NCBI GenBank assembly: GCA_036311245.1
Contig: JAXJQH010000017.1
Location: forward strand, 1-30,245
Direction of reading: 5' to 3'
DNA from: SIG578 sp036311245
GTDB lineage: Bacteria; Bacillota; Clostridia; Oscillospirales; Ruminococcaceae
Length of the DNA stretch: 30,245 nt
The notes below the pieces were generated by a model. The model was given only the letters and a program-made list of their open reading frames with translations. It was not told the origin of the DNA and did no database searches. The translations under genes were made by a program, and so were the position numbers. Position 1 is the stretch's first letter, and every line of letters starts with the position of its first letter. Positions 6,468 through 13,670 of this stretch are shown here, one piece after another.

Positions 6468-9251
6468 ATGAAGGAAATAAACCTTTGTGGAAAATGGGAG
6501 ATGCTGTATTCTAAAGAAGAGCCGTCAAAGGAGATGACGCTCCCAGAGTTTAATCTTGGCTTTGCGCCTGAAAACGCAGTGCCGGGTTATTTTGAGGATA
6601 TGCTCGACGTCTTTAAGAATGCGCCGTTTTTTGATGAGCTTATTTACAATCCTGAATTTGAGGAGGTTGTTTTCCCCGTCACAGGAACTGTTCCTGATAT
6701 GACGCTTAAAACAATAGTCGGAACATTTTTCTATAAGAAAGAAATCGACATTGATTTAGGCCTTAAAGGGAAAAAGTTCTTATTTAGCTGCGTAGGAGTA
6801 CAAAATCGCGCGCTTCTCTTTGTAAACGGTGCTTTTGCCGGTGAACACTGCGGATACTGTACCCCTTTTAGCATAGACATAAGTGATTTTATAAAAGCAG
6901 GGGAAAAGAATACCCTTATCTTTGTTGTTTCCAATCATCAGGCATATAATGAAAAAGGTGAAATAATCAGCGGTTGTACCTCTCGTGCAGCAAATAGATT
7001 TACGGGCGGTATAATGGGTGATGTTTCTCTTAAAATAAAAAATCCTTGCTACATAAAGGAAGTTATAGTTGGCGCTTTTAATAAGAGTCAAGATAATTTT
7101 GCCGTTAACACGAGGTTAAACGATGCCAAGGATTTCACATTAGAGTGGCAGATTTTTAAAGGTGAGGAGCAGCTCTACTGCGGCAAAGCCTTTACTGAAA
7201 ATTTTGTTATTCCGAGAGAAGCTCTCGAGCTTTGGAGCCCTAACTCTCCCGCTCTTTATACGCTGAAACTTAATCTTATTATAGACGGCGAAATTTCAGA
7301 CTGCGTAGAGCAGACCTTTGGTATACGCCTTATTGAAACAGACGGACTTTGGCTTAAATTAAACGATAGCCCGATATATCTTCGTGGAATATGCGAACAT
7401 GGATATTTTGTAGAGTCCGTTCATCCCGAATCAAGCCTTGATTATTATCTCGAGCTTGTTTCCTGCCTTAAGAAATTTGGATTTAACCACATTCGTTTTC
7501 ACACATTTATTCCCTGTGAAGAGTATATGCAGGCTGCGGATATACTCGGAATGGTAATGCAGATTGAAAGCCCCAACAATACGACCCTTTCGGAGTGGGA
7601 AGAGATTATGCATTTTGTTTGCAAGCACCCTTCGGTTATCATAGCTTGCTGCGGAAACGAACTGCTTCTTGACGAAGCAAAGATAGAGGAGCTTGAAAAA
7701 TGCTCTGAGATAACTTGCCGCGTCGCGCCCAACATCTTGTTCTCGCCCATGAGCGCACTCAGGGGTGCGCAATACTGCTGGACCGAGGATGATTTCGGTG
7801 GCAATATAACCGAAGAGCCATTCAGGCACAACAGAGCAAGACTTGAAAAGCTGCATGAATTTTCGGATGTATTCTGTAGCTTTGAGTTAGAACAATTAAG
7901 CTATGAGGCTTCACTAAAGGGTAACAGCGATACTATCGATTCGTGGGCGGAGTATTTAAGGCGTCCCCGTTTGTCGCACGAAATTTGCATACAGGGCACA
8001 TATATCGACCTTAATATAGAGGAAAGATACAAGGGTCTGAGAATTGGTCAGATTCCGTTTATTTCGTCTATTCGAAAGGCTCTGACAGATGTCGGAATTA
8101 TTGACCGCGCCGATATTTACTACAAAAATTCTTGCAAATGGCAGCAAGTTCTTCGCAAAAACTGTTTTGAAACCGCAAGACGATGCAAGAAACTCGCGGG
8201 ATACGATTTTCTTGGTGTTATTGACCACCATTGGCACACCTCGGGATACAACTGTGGAATTATGAATGAGTTTTATGAGATAAAACCCGGCGAAACGGTC
8301 GAGAATGTCTTGAGTTATAATGCTGAAAGTGTTCTTCTTTCGGATATTGGTTATCTTCGCAATCACTGTGAAGGTGAAGAATTCAGAACCAAGTTTTTAA
8401 CCTCGCTCTATGGAGGCAAGGACATTCAAAACGCGCCCCTAAAGGTCTGTCTGCAAAATAAAAATGGCGAAACGGTTTCTGAAAAATGCATTTTGGTTAC
8501 TGCCAAAAATGGTTGCGTAAGTGATATCGGAGAGGTTATCTTTAATTTGCCAAAGGTGAAAAATCCCACATCATTTACCGTTGTTGCAAGCCTTGAGGAC
8601 GAAAATTACAGCCTTGAAAACAGATGGGATATATGGGTATTTCCCAAGGTTTCGGAGCCTGACGCAAGCGGCATAATATACACAGATACATTAGATAGTG
8701 AAACTCTTGAGAAGCTCTCAAACGGCGCAACTGTTGTATTTACGGGAACCAAGGGACTTTATTCTAACAGATTAGGCTTTGATATAGCCCTACCCGGAAG
8801 AAGCAGCGGAAACCTTGCAACAGTTATAGAAAATCATCCTCTGACAAACGGTATTGAGCACGACGGTTTTTGTTCTTGGCAATTCTTTGAGCTTATGGAC
8901 GAGGCTACCTGCCTTTATTATCCCAAGGATGCAGACGTTCCGTTTGACCCGATTATTGATGTCGCCTCGGTGCATCAAAATCCTATGCGTCAGGCGGCCC
9001 TATTAGAATTTGAGGTTGAAAAGGGAAAACTTCTGATTTCCACCTTTAACACAGCTCCTTCCTCGCCCGCTACTGATTGGTGGAAATACAATATTATAAC
9101 CTATGCCAAGTCAAGTGAATTCAGACCCAAGAACAAAATCACAGCAAAACAATTAACCTCTCTTTTCAATGACGGAACATATGTAAATATGGCGAAAAAC
9201 GATAACGTTGCAGGTAACATCAACGATGTTACAATGAAAAAGAAGAAGTAG
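6468..9251 (+). CDS. Glycoside hydrolase family 2 protein, cytosolic
   Basis: This 927-residue protein has the GH2 layout: an N-terminal jelly-roll sugar-binding domain (about 1-190), an Ig-like domain (about 190-300), and a TIM barrel from about 300 that opens with LNDSPIYLRGI. It ends in beta domains and a GATase-like tail seen in some bacterial GH2 enzymes. The likely acid/base is E398 in CCGNE, and the likely nucleophile is E505 in LSHEIC; both catalytic positions are retained. No signal peptide is present, so it should act inside the cell on an imported glycoside. ATG 6468 follows AGGTGG and is preferred over an upstream in-frame start at 6420. Substrate specificity (galactoside, glucuronide or other) cannot be read. 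It sits between two hydroxysteroid-dehydrogenase-like genes. Confidence 0.85.
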   Translation: MKEINLCGKWEMLYSKEEPSKEMTLPEFNLGFAPENAVPGYFEDMLDVFKNAPFFDELIYNPEFEEVVFPVTGTVPDMTLKTIVGTFFYKKEIDIDLGLKGKKFLFSCVGVQNRALLFVNGAFAGEHCGYCTPFSIDISDFIKAGEKNTLIFVVSNHQAYNEKGEIISGCTSRAANRFTGGIMGDVSLKIKNPCYIKEVIVGAFNKSQDNFAVNTRLNDAKDFTLEWQIFKGEEQLYCGKAFTENFVIPREALELWSPNSPALYTLKLNLIIDGEISDCVEQTFGIRLIETDGLWLKLNDSPIYLRGICEHGYFVESVHPESSLDYYLELVSCLKKFGFNHIRFHTFIPCEEYMQAADILGMVMQIESPNNTTLSEWEEIMHFVCKHPSVIIACCGNELLLDEAKIEELEKCSEITCRVAPNILFSPMSALRGAQYCWTEDDFGGNITEEPFRHNRARLEKLHEFSDVFCSFELEQLSYEASLKGNSDTIDSWAEYLRRPRLSHEICIQGTYIDLNIEERYKGLRIGQIPFISSIRKALTDVGIIDRADIYYKNSCKWQQVLRKNCFETARRCKKLAGYDFLGVIDHHWHTSGYNCGIMNEFYEIKPGETVENVLSYNAESVLLSDIGYLRNHCEGEEFRTKFLTSLYGGKDIQNAPLKVCLQNKNGETVSEKCILVTAKNGCVSDIGEVIFNLPKVKNPTSFTVVASLEDENYSLENRWDIWVFPKVSEPDASGIIYTDTLDSETLEKLSNGATVVFTGTKGLYSNRLGFDIALPGRSSGNLATVIENHPLTNGIEHDGFCSWQFFELMDEATCLYYPKDADVPFDPIIDVASVHQNPMRQAALLEFEVEKGKLLISTFNTAPSSPATDWWKYNIITYAKSSEFRPKNKITAKQLTSLFNDGTYVNMAKNDNVAGNINDVTMKKKK

Positions 9252-9257
9252 AAAAAA

Positions 9258-9290
9258 CACCCCATTATGTCAATTTGATATAACGGGGTG
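9258..9290 (+). terminator. Probable terminator after the GH2 gene
   Basis: CACCCC (9258-9263) pairs with GGGGTG (9285-9290), and the stem continues beyond one A-C mismatch with TTAT/ATAA. The T-rich tract is displaced by several bases, so it may be leaky. Confidence 0.55.
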
Positions 9291-9365
9291 CCATTCTGTT
9301 ATTTATTTTTGTTGGTATCTTTTTGTATTAGTGTAAAAAGAATATCGTTTATTTTTTAAGCTGCA

Positions 9366-9394
9366 TTGCCAAAATGGTTAAAGTGTGTTATTAT
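9366..9394 (+). promoter_or_regulatory. Promoter of the 12alpha-HSDH-like gene
   Basis: TTGCCA (9366-9371) and TATTAT (9389-9394) are spaced 17 nt apart. The implied start near 9401 gives a leader of about 28 nt before the ATG. This makes the gene a separate unit from GH2. Confidence 0.65.
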
Positions 9395-9428
9395 AAACAT
9401 ACTATATAAAACTAAAAGGAGATTTTTT

Positions 9429-10229
9429 ATGGGATTTTTAACAGGAAAGACAGCTATTATTACAGGCGCCGGATTTGCCGCTCTGTCTGATGGAAGATGT
9501 GGTTCTATTGGATATGGTATTGCTACCGCATATGCAAAAGAGGGCGCAAACCTTGTAATTACAGGAAGAAATGTTTCAAAGCTTGAAAAAGCAAAGCAAG
9601 AGTTAGAAAAGCTTTACGGAATAAAGGTTTTAATTTTCTCTGCTGATATTGCAGCCGGATCCGATAACGAAGCTACTGTAAAGGCTGTTGTTGACGCAAC
9701 ACTTGCCGAATTTGGAAGAATAGATGTGCTTATTAACAATGCACAGGCATCGGCTTCGGGAGTTACTATTCAGGAGCACACCACAGAGCAGTTTGATTTG
9801 GCTCTGTACTCCGGTCTTTATGCTACATTCTATTATATGAAGGCTTGCTATCCTTACCTTAAGGAAACACAGGGAAGCATTATTAACTTTGCTTCGGGTG
9901 CAGGCTTGTTTGGAAACTACGGCCAGTGCGCCTACGCAGCAGCAAAAGAGGGTATTCGCGGTCTTTCAAGAGTTGCCGCTACCGAGTGGGCAAAGGATGG
10001 GATTAACACAAATGTAGTATGCCCTCTTGCATGGACAGCTCAGCTTGAGAACTTTGAAAAGGCTTATCCCGAAGCATTCAAAGCGAATGTAAAAATGCCT
10101 CCCGCAGGACATTTTGGTGATTCTGAAACCGAAATTGGTAGGGTTTGCGTTCAGCTCGCATCCCCCGATTTCAAATATATGAATGGTGAAACCGTTACTC
10201 TTGAGGGCGGTATGGGACTTCGTCCGTAA
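9429..10229 (+). CDS. 12alpha-hydroxysteroid dehydrogenase-like SDR oxidoreductase
   Basis: This 266-residue short-chain dehydrogenase would oxidise or reduce a secondary alcohol with NAD(P). The catalytic S156, Y169 (AYAAAK) and K173 are present, as is INNAQASASG (102-111). Long identical-looking stretches (KEGANLV, SGLYATFYYM, GAGLFGN, KEGIRGLSRVAATEW, VCPLA, and the end of the protein) match my memory of the NADP-dependent 12alpha-HSDH of Clostridium sp. ATCC 29733, which acts on the 12-hydroxyl of cholate. The glycine-rich loop is unusual: between TGAG (12-15) and GSIGYGIA (25-32) there are about ten extra residues. ATG 9429 was chosen for the AAAGGAG site eight nt upstream; an in-frame ATG at 9366 falls on the promoter. 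Activity on bile acids is inferred. Confidence 0.8.
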   Translation: MGFLTGKTAIITGAGFAALSDGRCGSIGYGIATAYAKEGANLVITGRNVSKLEKAKQELEKLYGIKVLIFSADIAAGSDNEATVKAVVDATLAEFGRIDVLINNAQASASGVTIQEHTTEQFDLALYSGLYATFYYMKACYPYLKETQGSIINFASGAGLFGNYGQCAYAAAKEGIRGLSRVAATEWAKDGINTNVVCPLAWTAQLENFEKAYPEAFKANVKMPPAGHFGDSETEIGRVCVQLASPDFKYMNGETVTLEGGMGLRP

Positions 10230-10301
10230 CAGGAAAAATATCAGCTTTTCAGCGGTTACTTTGTTGTTTTTTAGGTTTGTTAGATTGCCACAATTAAATA
10301 T

Positions 10302-10336
10302 AATCATAGCTACCGGCACAGCCGGTAGCTATGATT
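10302..10336. terminator. Perfect 16-bp hairpin between convergent genes
   Basis: Arms 10302-10317 and 10321-10336 are perfect reverse complements around a 3-nt loop. It lies 73 nt after the HSDH-like stop and probably terminates that gene, or forms a pair with the next hairpin. Confidence 0.6.
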
Positions 10337-10340
10337 GCAA

Positions 10341-10373
10341 AAGTAAACCACCAGCATCGCTGGTGGTTTACTT
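10341..10373. terminator. Perfect 15-bp hairpin overlapping the HTH gene's stop
   Basis: Arms 10341-10355 and 10359-10373 are perfect reverse complements around a 3-nt loop and are followed by ATTTT on the plus strand. The stop codon of the minus-strand HTH gene (10368-10370) lies inside the arm. It is probably a shared terminator for the two convergent units. Confidence 0.65.
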
Positions 10374-10574
10374 ATTTTCTTCTATAAATACTATTACATC
10401 CTCAACCCTGCAGGCGAGAATGCTGCACAGGTCATTGAGCGTCACGGTGCTGATGGGCCTGTTATGCTTTAGTCTGTCAAGCAGACTGCGGCTGATGCCA
10501 TATTCATTTATAAGCTTATATGTTGAGATGTTTTTTTCTTTTAATGTTTTGTATAAAGGTTCATACGAAATCAT
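10368..10574 (-). CDS. Small Xre/Cro-type HTH transcriptional regulator
   Basis: This 68-residue protein is essentially one helix-turn-helix domain. The helix pair ISTYKLINEYGISRSLLDRL is followed by RPISTVTLNDLCSIL and VEDVIVF, the pattern of the YozG-like (HTH_26) Cro/C1 group. It has a strong GAGGTGAAATT-ATG start. It diverges from the lipoprotein gene, and the two promoters share their -35 region, so it may repress itself and the lipoprotein/membrane-protein pair. No sensor domain is present. The gene ends in a terminator hairpin. Confidence 0.9.
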   Translation of the reverse strand: MISYEPLYKTLKEKNISTYKLINEYGISRSLLDRLKHNRPISTVTLNDLCSILACRVEDVIVFIEENK

Positions 10575-10591
10575 AATTTCACCTCTATTTA

Positions 10592-10620
10592 ATAATAAAT
10601 TGTACTCTTTTTCTTGACAA
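10592..10620 (-). promoter_or_regulatory. Promoter of the HTH regulator
   Basis: On the minus strand TTGTCA (10620-10615) and TATTAT (10597-10592) are spaced 17 nt apart. The -35 overlaps that of the divergent lipoprotein promoter. Confidence 0.65.
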
Positions 10621-10642
10621 TGCTCGACAAACCGAGTATAAT
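10614..10642 (+). promoter_or_regulatory. Consensus promoter of the lipoprotein operon
   Basis: TTGACA (10614-10619) and TATAAT (10637-10642), spaced 17 nt, are a perfect sigma-A match. The spacer contains CTCG-N6-CGAG (10623-10636), and ATGCTCGA occurs at 10620-10627 and again at 10649-10656. These are candidate operators for the adjacent HTH protein. Confidence 0.8.
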
Positions 10643-10668
10643 CCTATTATGCTCGATTTATAGAGCAT
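10620..10668. promoter_or_regulatory. Repeated ATGCTCGA boxes, candidate operators
   Basis: Two ATGCTCGA direct repeats start 29 bp apart (10620 and 10649), about three helical turns. The second begins the dyad ATGCTC-N8-GAGCAT (10649-10668). They flank the -10 of the lipoprotein promoter, a position suited to repression. Confidence 0.4.
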
Positions 10669-10692
10669 ATATTATATTTTGGAGGGAAAGAA

Positions 10693-11208
10693 ATGAAAAA
10701 GATTTTATGCTGTGTATTATCTGTAATTATGCTGTCCTGCTGCAGTGCCTGTATTGCAGAAGATGTGCCCACAAAGCAGACGGGACAGGCGGGAACTTCG
10801 TCGGCAAAGAAAGAGGAAACCTTTGGACTTAATGATACGGCTGCATTCAAAGCCCTGAAATTTACAGCCACAGAAATTAAGGAATCAGATGGTGACGGCT
10901 TTTTTACACCTGAGGACGGCAATGTTTTTGTCGGAGTAAAATTTACGATTGAAAACATATCAGACGAGGAGCAAACAGTTAGCAGCCTGCTTCTGTTTGA
11001 GGGCTATGCAGATGATGTAAAATGTGATTATTCCTTCGGCGCGGTATCTGCTTTTGATGGCGGAACACTCGATGGAAGTCTGGCAGCAGGCAAAAAACTT
11101 ATTGGTTGGTATGCCTTAGAGGTGCCTGAGAATTGGTCAAATATTGAGCTTGATATTCAGTCAACCTGGCTGTCGAGTAGCTCGGCGAAATTTGTATTTA
11201 CAAAATAA
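10693..11208 (+). CDS. Putative lipoprotein with DUF4352-type domain
   Basis: This 171-residue exported protein has a lysine-lysine N-terminus and a hydrophobic signal segment (about 4-15), then cysteines at 16, 17 and 20. CSAC (17-20) is the most likely lipobox, so the protein should be anchored to the outer face of the membrane. A low-complexity Thr/Lys/Ser linker leads to a beta-rich domain (about 50-171) with GNVFVGVKFTIEN and GKKLIGWYALEVP, typical of DUF4352 immunoglobulin-like proteins of Firmicutes. Molecular function is unknown. It is followed after 26 nt by a small membrane protein gene and is probably controlled by the divergent HTH protein. Confidence 0.8.
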   Translation: MKKILCCVLSVIMLSCCSACIAEDVPTKQTGQAGTSSAKKEETFGLNDTAAFKALKFTATEIKESDGDGFFTPEDGNVFVGVKFTIENISDEEQTVSSLLLFEGYADDVKCDYSFGAVSAFDGGTLDGSLAAGKKLIGWYALEVPENWSNIELDIQSTWLSSSSAKFVFTK

Positions 11209-11234
11209 AATTTTTAACTAAGGGGTCTTAAAAT

Positions 11235-11600
11235 ATGAGAAAAAGAAGCATAATGTTATTTATCGCAACCATTTTTTCAACTGCTTATGCAATATACTTG
11301 TTATGTTATTTTGTGGGCGGTACTGCATCTGCAAGCGGCGCAGAAGCTTTAGGCGGCGCTATTGCAACAGCTCTTGTTATGCCTCATGCAATTATGTTTT
11401 TGCTTGGCGCTATCTTTGGTTGGATTGGAGTTCTCCTGAGGAAATCTTGGTCAGCATTAGTGGCTGCCATTCTTTATTCGGTAGGCGCTGCTTTGTTTTT
11501 AGCATATATAATGTTTGGCGCTCCTCTTTTGATTTTAGGCTTTATAGGCTATGCTAATCAAAAGAAAATCAACAAAAAGCTTGCTATAGCGGCAGAATAA
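11235..11600 (+). CDS. Small membrane protein, about four helices, unknown function
   Basis: This 121-residue protein has hydrophobic segments at about 6-28, 39-58, 62-78 and 86-106, a basic start MRKRS and a basic tail (KKINKK). The Gly/Ala-rich helices resemble small membrane proteins of Clostridia without assigned function, and no catalytic motif is visible. It lies 26 nt after the lipoprotein gene, probably in the same operon, and is closed by a strong terminator at 11605-11637. Confidence 0.75.
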   Translation: MRKRSIMLFIATIFSTAYAIYLLCYFVGGTASASGAEALGGAIATALVMPHAIMFLLGAIFGWIGVLLRKSWSALVAAILYSVGAALFLAYIMFGAPLLILGFIGYANQKKINKKLAIAAE

Positions 11601-11604
11601 TTTC

Positions 11605-11637
11605 AAAAGGGCTTCGGTGAAAACCGAAGCCCTTTTT
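11605..11637 (+). terminator. Strong terminator after the membrane-protein gene
   Basis: A perfect 14-bp stem (11605-11618 with 11623-11636) has a GAAA loop and a T-tract. Confidence 0.88.
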
Positions 11638-11652
11638 GTTATGGTGGGAATA

Positions 11653-11681
11653 TTGCTCTTTTTTAAAGCATATGATATAAT
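11653..11681 (+). promoter_or_regulatory. Promoter of the ZIP transporter gene
   Basis: TTGCTC (11653-11658) and TATAAT (11676-11681) are spaced 17 nt apart, with an extended TGA before the -10. The ATG is at 11713 after AAAGGAG. Confidence 0.7.
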
Positions 11682-11712
11682 TTATTAGAAATTTATCTTA
11701 AAGGAGAAACAA

Positions 11713-12465
11713 ATGGAGCTTGTATTGCTAACTGCCTTAGGAGTCGGCGGAGCAACTGTTTTTGGCTCTGCCATTGGATTTATTTTTAAAAACTTTTCTC
11801 ATAAATTTTCAGACATCGTGCTGTCCTTTGCGGCGGGGGTTATGCTTTCTGCTGCGGTGCTTGGTCTTATTCTGCCCTCGCTTGAGTACGGCGGAAAATG
11901 GGGACTGCTTATCTGTGTTGCGGGAATTTTTGCAGGCGCTGTGTGTCTGAACCTTATTGACAAGCTTGTTCCGCATCTTCATAAGCTTGTGGGCTTTGAG
12001 GATGAGAGTCACAACAATGCAAATTTAAGCCGAGTGCTTTTGTTTGTAACCGCCATTGCCATACACAATCTGCCCGAGGGAATAGCGGCGGGTGTCGGCT
12101 TTGGCTCGGGCAACGATTCGCAGGCGCTGCTTATTGCGGGCGGAATAGCACTCCAGAATATTCCCGAGGGAATGGTTATAATCGGGCCAATGCTGGCGGC
12201 AGGAGTGTCTGCGCGCAAAACCTTTATCTGCGCGTTTTTAACGGGGGTAGTTGAGGTTATCGGAACGCTCATAGGCTACTTTGCCGTCAGCCTTGCATCG
12301 GCAATTCTGCCCTTTGCCCTCTCGTTTGCGGGCGGCACTATGCTTTATGTTGTGAGTGACGAAATGATACCCGAAACCCACGCGCACGGACATCAGAGGG
12401 GAGCAACCTACGCGCTGCTCGTCGGTTTCTGCCTGATGCTTGTAAGCGACGTGCTTTTGGGATAA
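11713..12465 (+). CDS. ZIP-family divalent metal transporter (ZupT/GufA-like)
   Basis: This 250-residue membrane protein has about eight helices. The two diagnostic metal-binding motifs are HNLPEG (118-123) and QNIPEG (148-153), in the helices that form the ZIP metal site. A histidine-containing loop (VPHLHKLVGFEDESH, about 87-100) lies before the first motif. It should import zinc or another divalent metal (Fe, Mn, Co). The first motif fully matches the family and the second has Gln for His, as is common in ZupT/GufA-type proteins. It has its own promoter and no partner genes. A terminator is not obvious after it. Confidence 0.92.
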   Translation: MELVLLTALGVGGATVFGSAIGFIFKNFSHKFSDIVLSFAAGVMLSAAVLGLILPSLEYGGKWGLLICVAGIFAGAVCLNLIDKLVPHLHKLVGFEDESHNNANLSRVLLFVTAIAIHNLPEGIAAGVGFGSGNDSQALLIAGGIALQNIPEGMVIIGPMLAAGVSARKTFICAFLTGVVEVIGTLIGYFAVSLASAILPFALSFAGGTMLYVVSDEMIPETHAHGHQRGATYALLVGFCLMLVSDVLLG

Positions 12466-12556
12466 GGTTTTCGCGAGGGCGGCTGTGAGAGGAAATCCTT
12501 TTAAAATGCCGACTTTTTGATTGGGCTTACAAAATGCGCGCATAATAATAATTATA

Positions 12557-12585
12557 TTGATTTTTCTGACAAAATATGATAGAAT
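12557..12585 (+). promoter_or_regulatory. Promoter of the polysaccharide operon
   Basis: TTGATT (12557-12562) and TAGAAT (12580-12585) are spaced 17 nt apart, with an extended TGA -10. The leader of about 80 nt contains a small hairpin (GGTGGC/GCCGCC near 12630-12644) before the first gene. No other clear promoter was seen in the next 12 kb. Confidence 0.65.
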
Positions 12586-12671
12586 GATATGACGATTATT
12601 CTGAAAAAAGATTTTCTGTATTTGCAGGGTGGCATTGCCGCCTGATTATCACAAAAATAAGGTGGGCTATT

Positions 12672-13655
12672 ATGAGTTGCACCGCTTCAAAAAAGGATTT
12701 TGAGCCGCTGGTTTCTGTATATTGTATGACATATAATCACGCCGATACTATTGCCCAGACCATTGAGGGCGTATTATCGCAGCAGGCTGACTTTGCCTTT
12801 GAGCTTATTGTTCACGACGATGCCTCGACAGACGGCACCGCTGATATCGTGCGCTCCTATGCCGAGCGTTACCCCGATAAAATTGTCCCGATATTGCAAA
12901 GTGAAAATCAGTTTCATAAATGTAATATTCTTAAAACCTTTATTCTCACCGCCGTCAGAGGAAGGTATGTCGCTGTCTGCGAAGGGGACGATTATTGGAC
13001 AGATTGCGAAAAGCTCAAATTGCAGGTGGAGCATATGGAAAATGACCCTGCCTGCTGCCTTTGTTTTCACGCGGTGCAGCAGCTTATGCCTGATGGCAAA
13101 ATGATGAACTACCGCCCGCTAAAGAGCAGCGGCGAGGTTTCCGCTGAGCTTATCATTAAGCGGGGTGGTCTGTTTTGCCCGACAGCTTCGCTTATGTTTC
13201 GCCGCGATGTGCTGGATAGCTGGCCTGAGTTTCGCGAGAGGGCAGATGTTTATGACTATCCTGCGCAGGTGCTTGCGGCAAGCGAGGGCAAGGCTTATTA
13301 TATAGACCGCATTATGGCGGTTTATCGGTTTGCATCAGAGGGCTCGTGGACAGCGCAGAGGGCAGAGGTTATTGACTATGAGCATCTCGGAAACGAAGAG
13401 AGCTGGATGGAGCTTTTTAATGATTACACACAAAATCGGTATGCCGATGCGATAAATTACCATCTGGCACACCTGTGGTTTACTGAATATCGCAAAACCT
13501 TTGAAAGCTCGGTGAAAAAACGGGCAAAAATATATATAAAGAAGCTTAAGTTTTTTGATAAGCTGATGTTTACAGCTTTGTTTGCGGTCTTTTCGCTACT
13601 TGGCCGCAGCGGAAACAAGCTTTGGCAGATATTTAAAAAAATAGTTTTAAAGTAA
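12672..13655 (+). CDS. Family 2 glycosyltransferase
   Basis: This 327-residue protein is probably the first enzyme of the wall-polymer operon. The GT-A fold begins at about residue 13 with VSVYCMTYNHADTI. The nucleotide-sugar aspartates are HDDAST (48-53) and EGDDYW (104-109), the DxD-like site. The C-terminal quarter is basic with a hydrophobic patch (about 295-312), suggesting peripheral membrane association. Donor and acceptor are unknown; a dTDP-amino-sugar made by the same operon is one possibility. The gene is 15 nt from the aminotransferase gene. Confidence 0.9.
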   Translation: MSCTASKKDFEPLVSVYCMTYNHADTIAQTIEGVLSQQADFAFELIVHDDASTDGTADIVRSYAERYPDKIVPILQSENQFHKCNILKTFILTAVRGRYVAVCEGDDYWTDCEKLKLQVEHMENDPACCLCFHAVQQLMPDGKMMNYRPLKSSGEVSAELIIKRGGLFCPTASLMFRRDVLDSWPEFRERADVYDYPAQVLAASEGKAYYIDRIMAVYRFASEGSWTAQRAEVIDYEHLGNEESWMELFNDYTQNRYADAINYHLAHLWFTEYRKTFESSVKKRAKIYIKKLKFFDKLMFTALFAVFSLLGRSGNKLWQIFKKIVLK

Positions 13656-13670
13656 AAAGAGGGTGCAAGT

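Noticed and set aside
10183..10617. 144-residue plus-strand ORF
   Set aside because: It is antisense to the HTH gene and crosses both tandem hairpins; it lacks a ribosome binding site.
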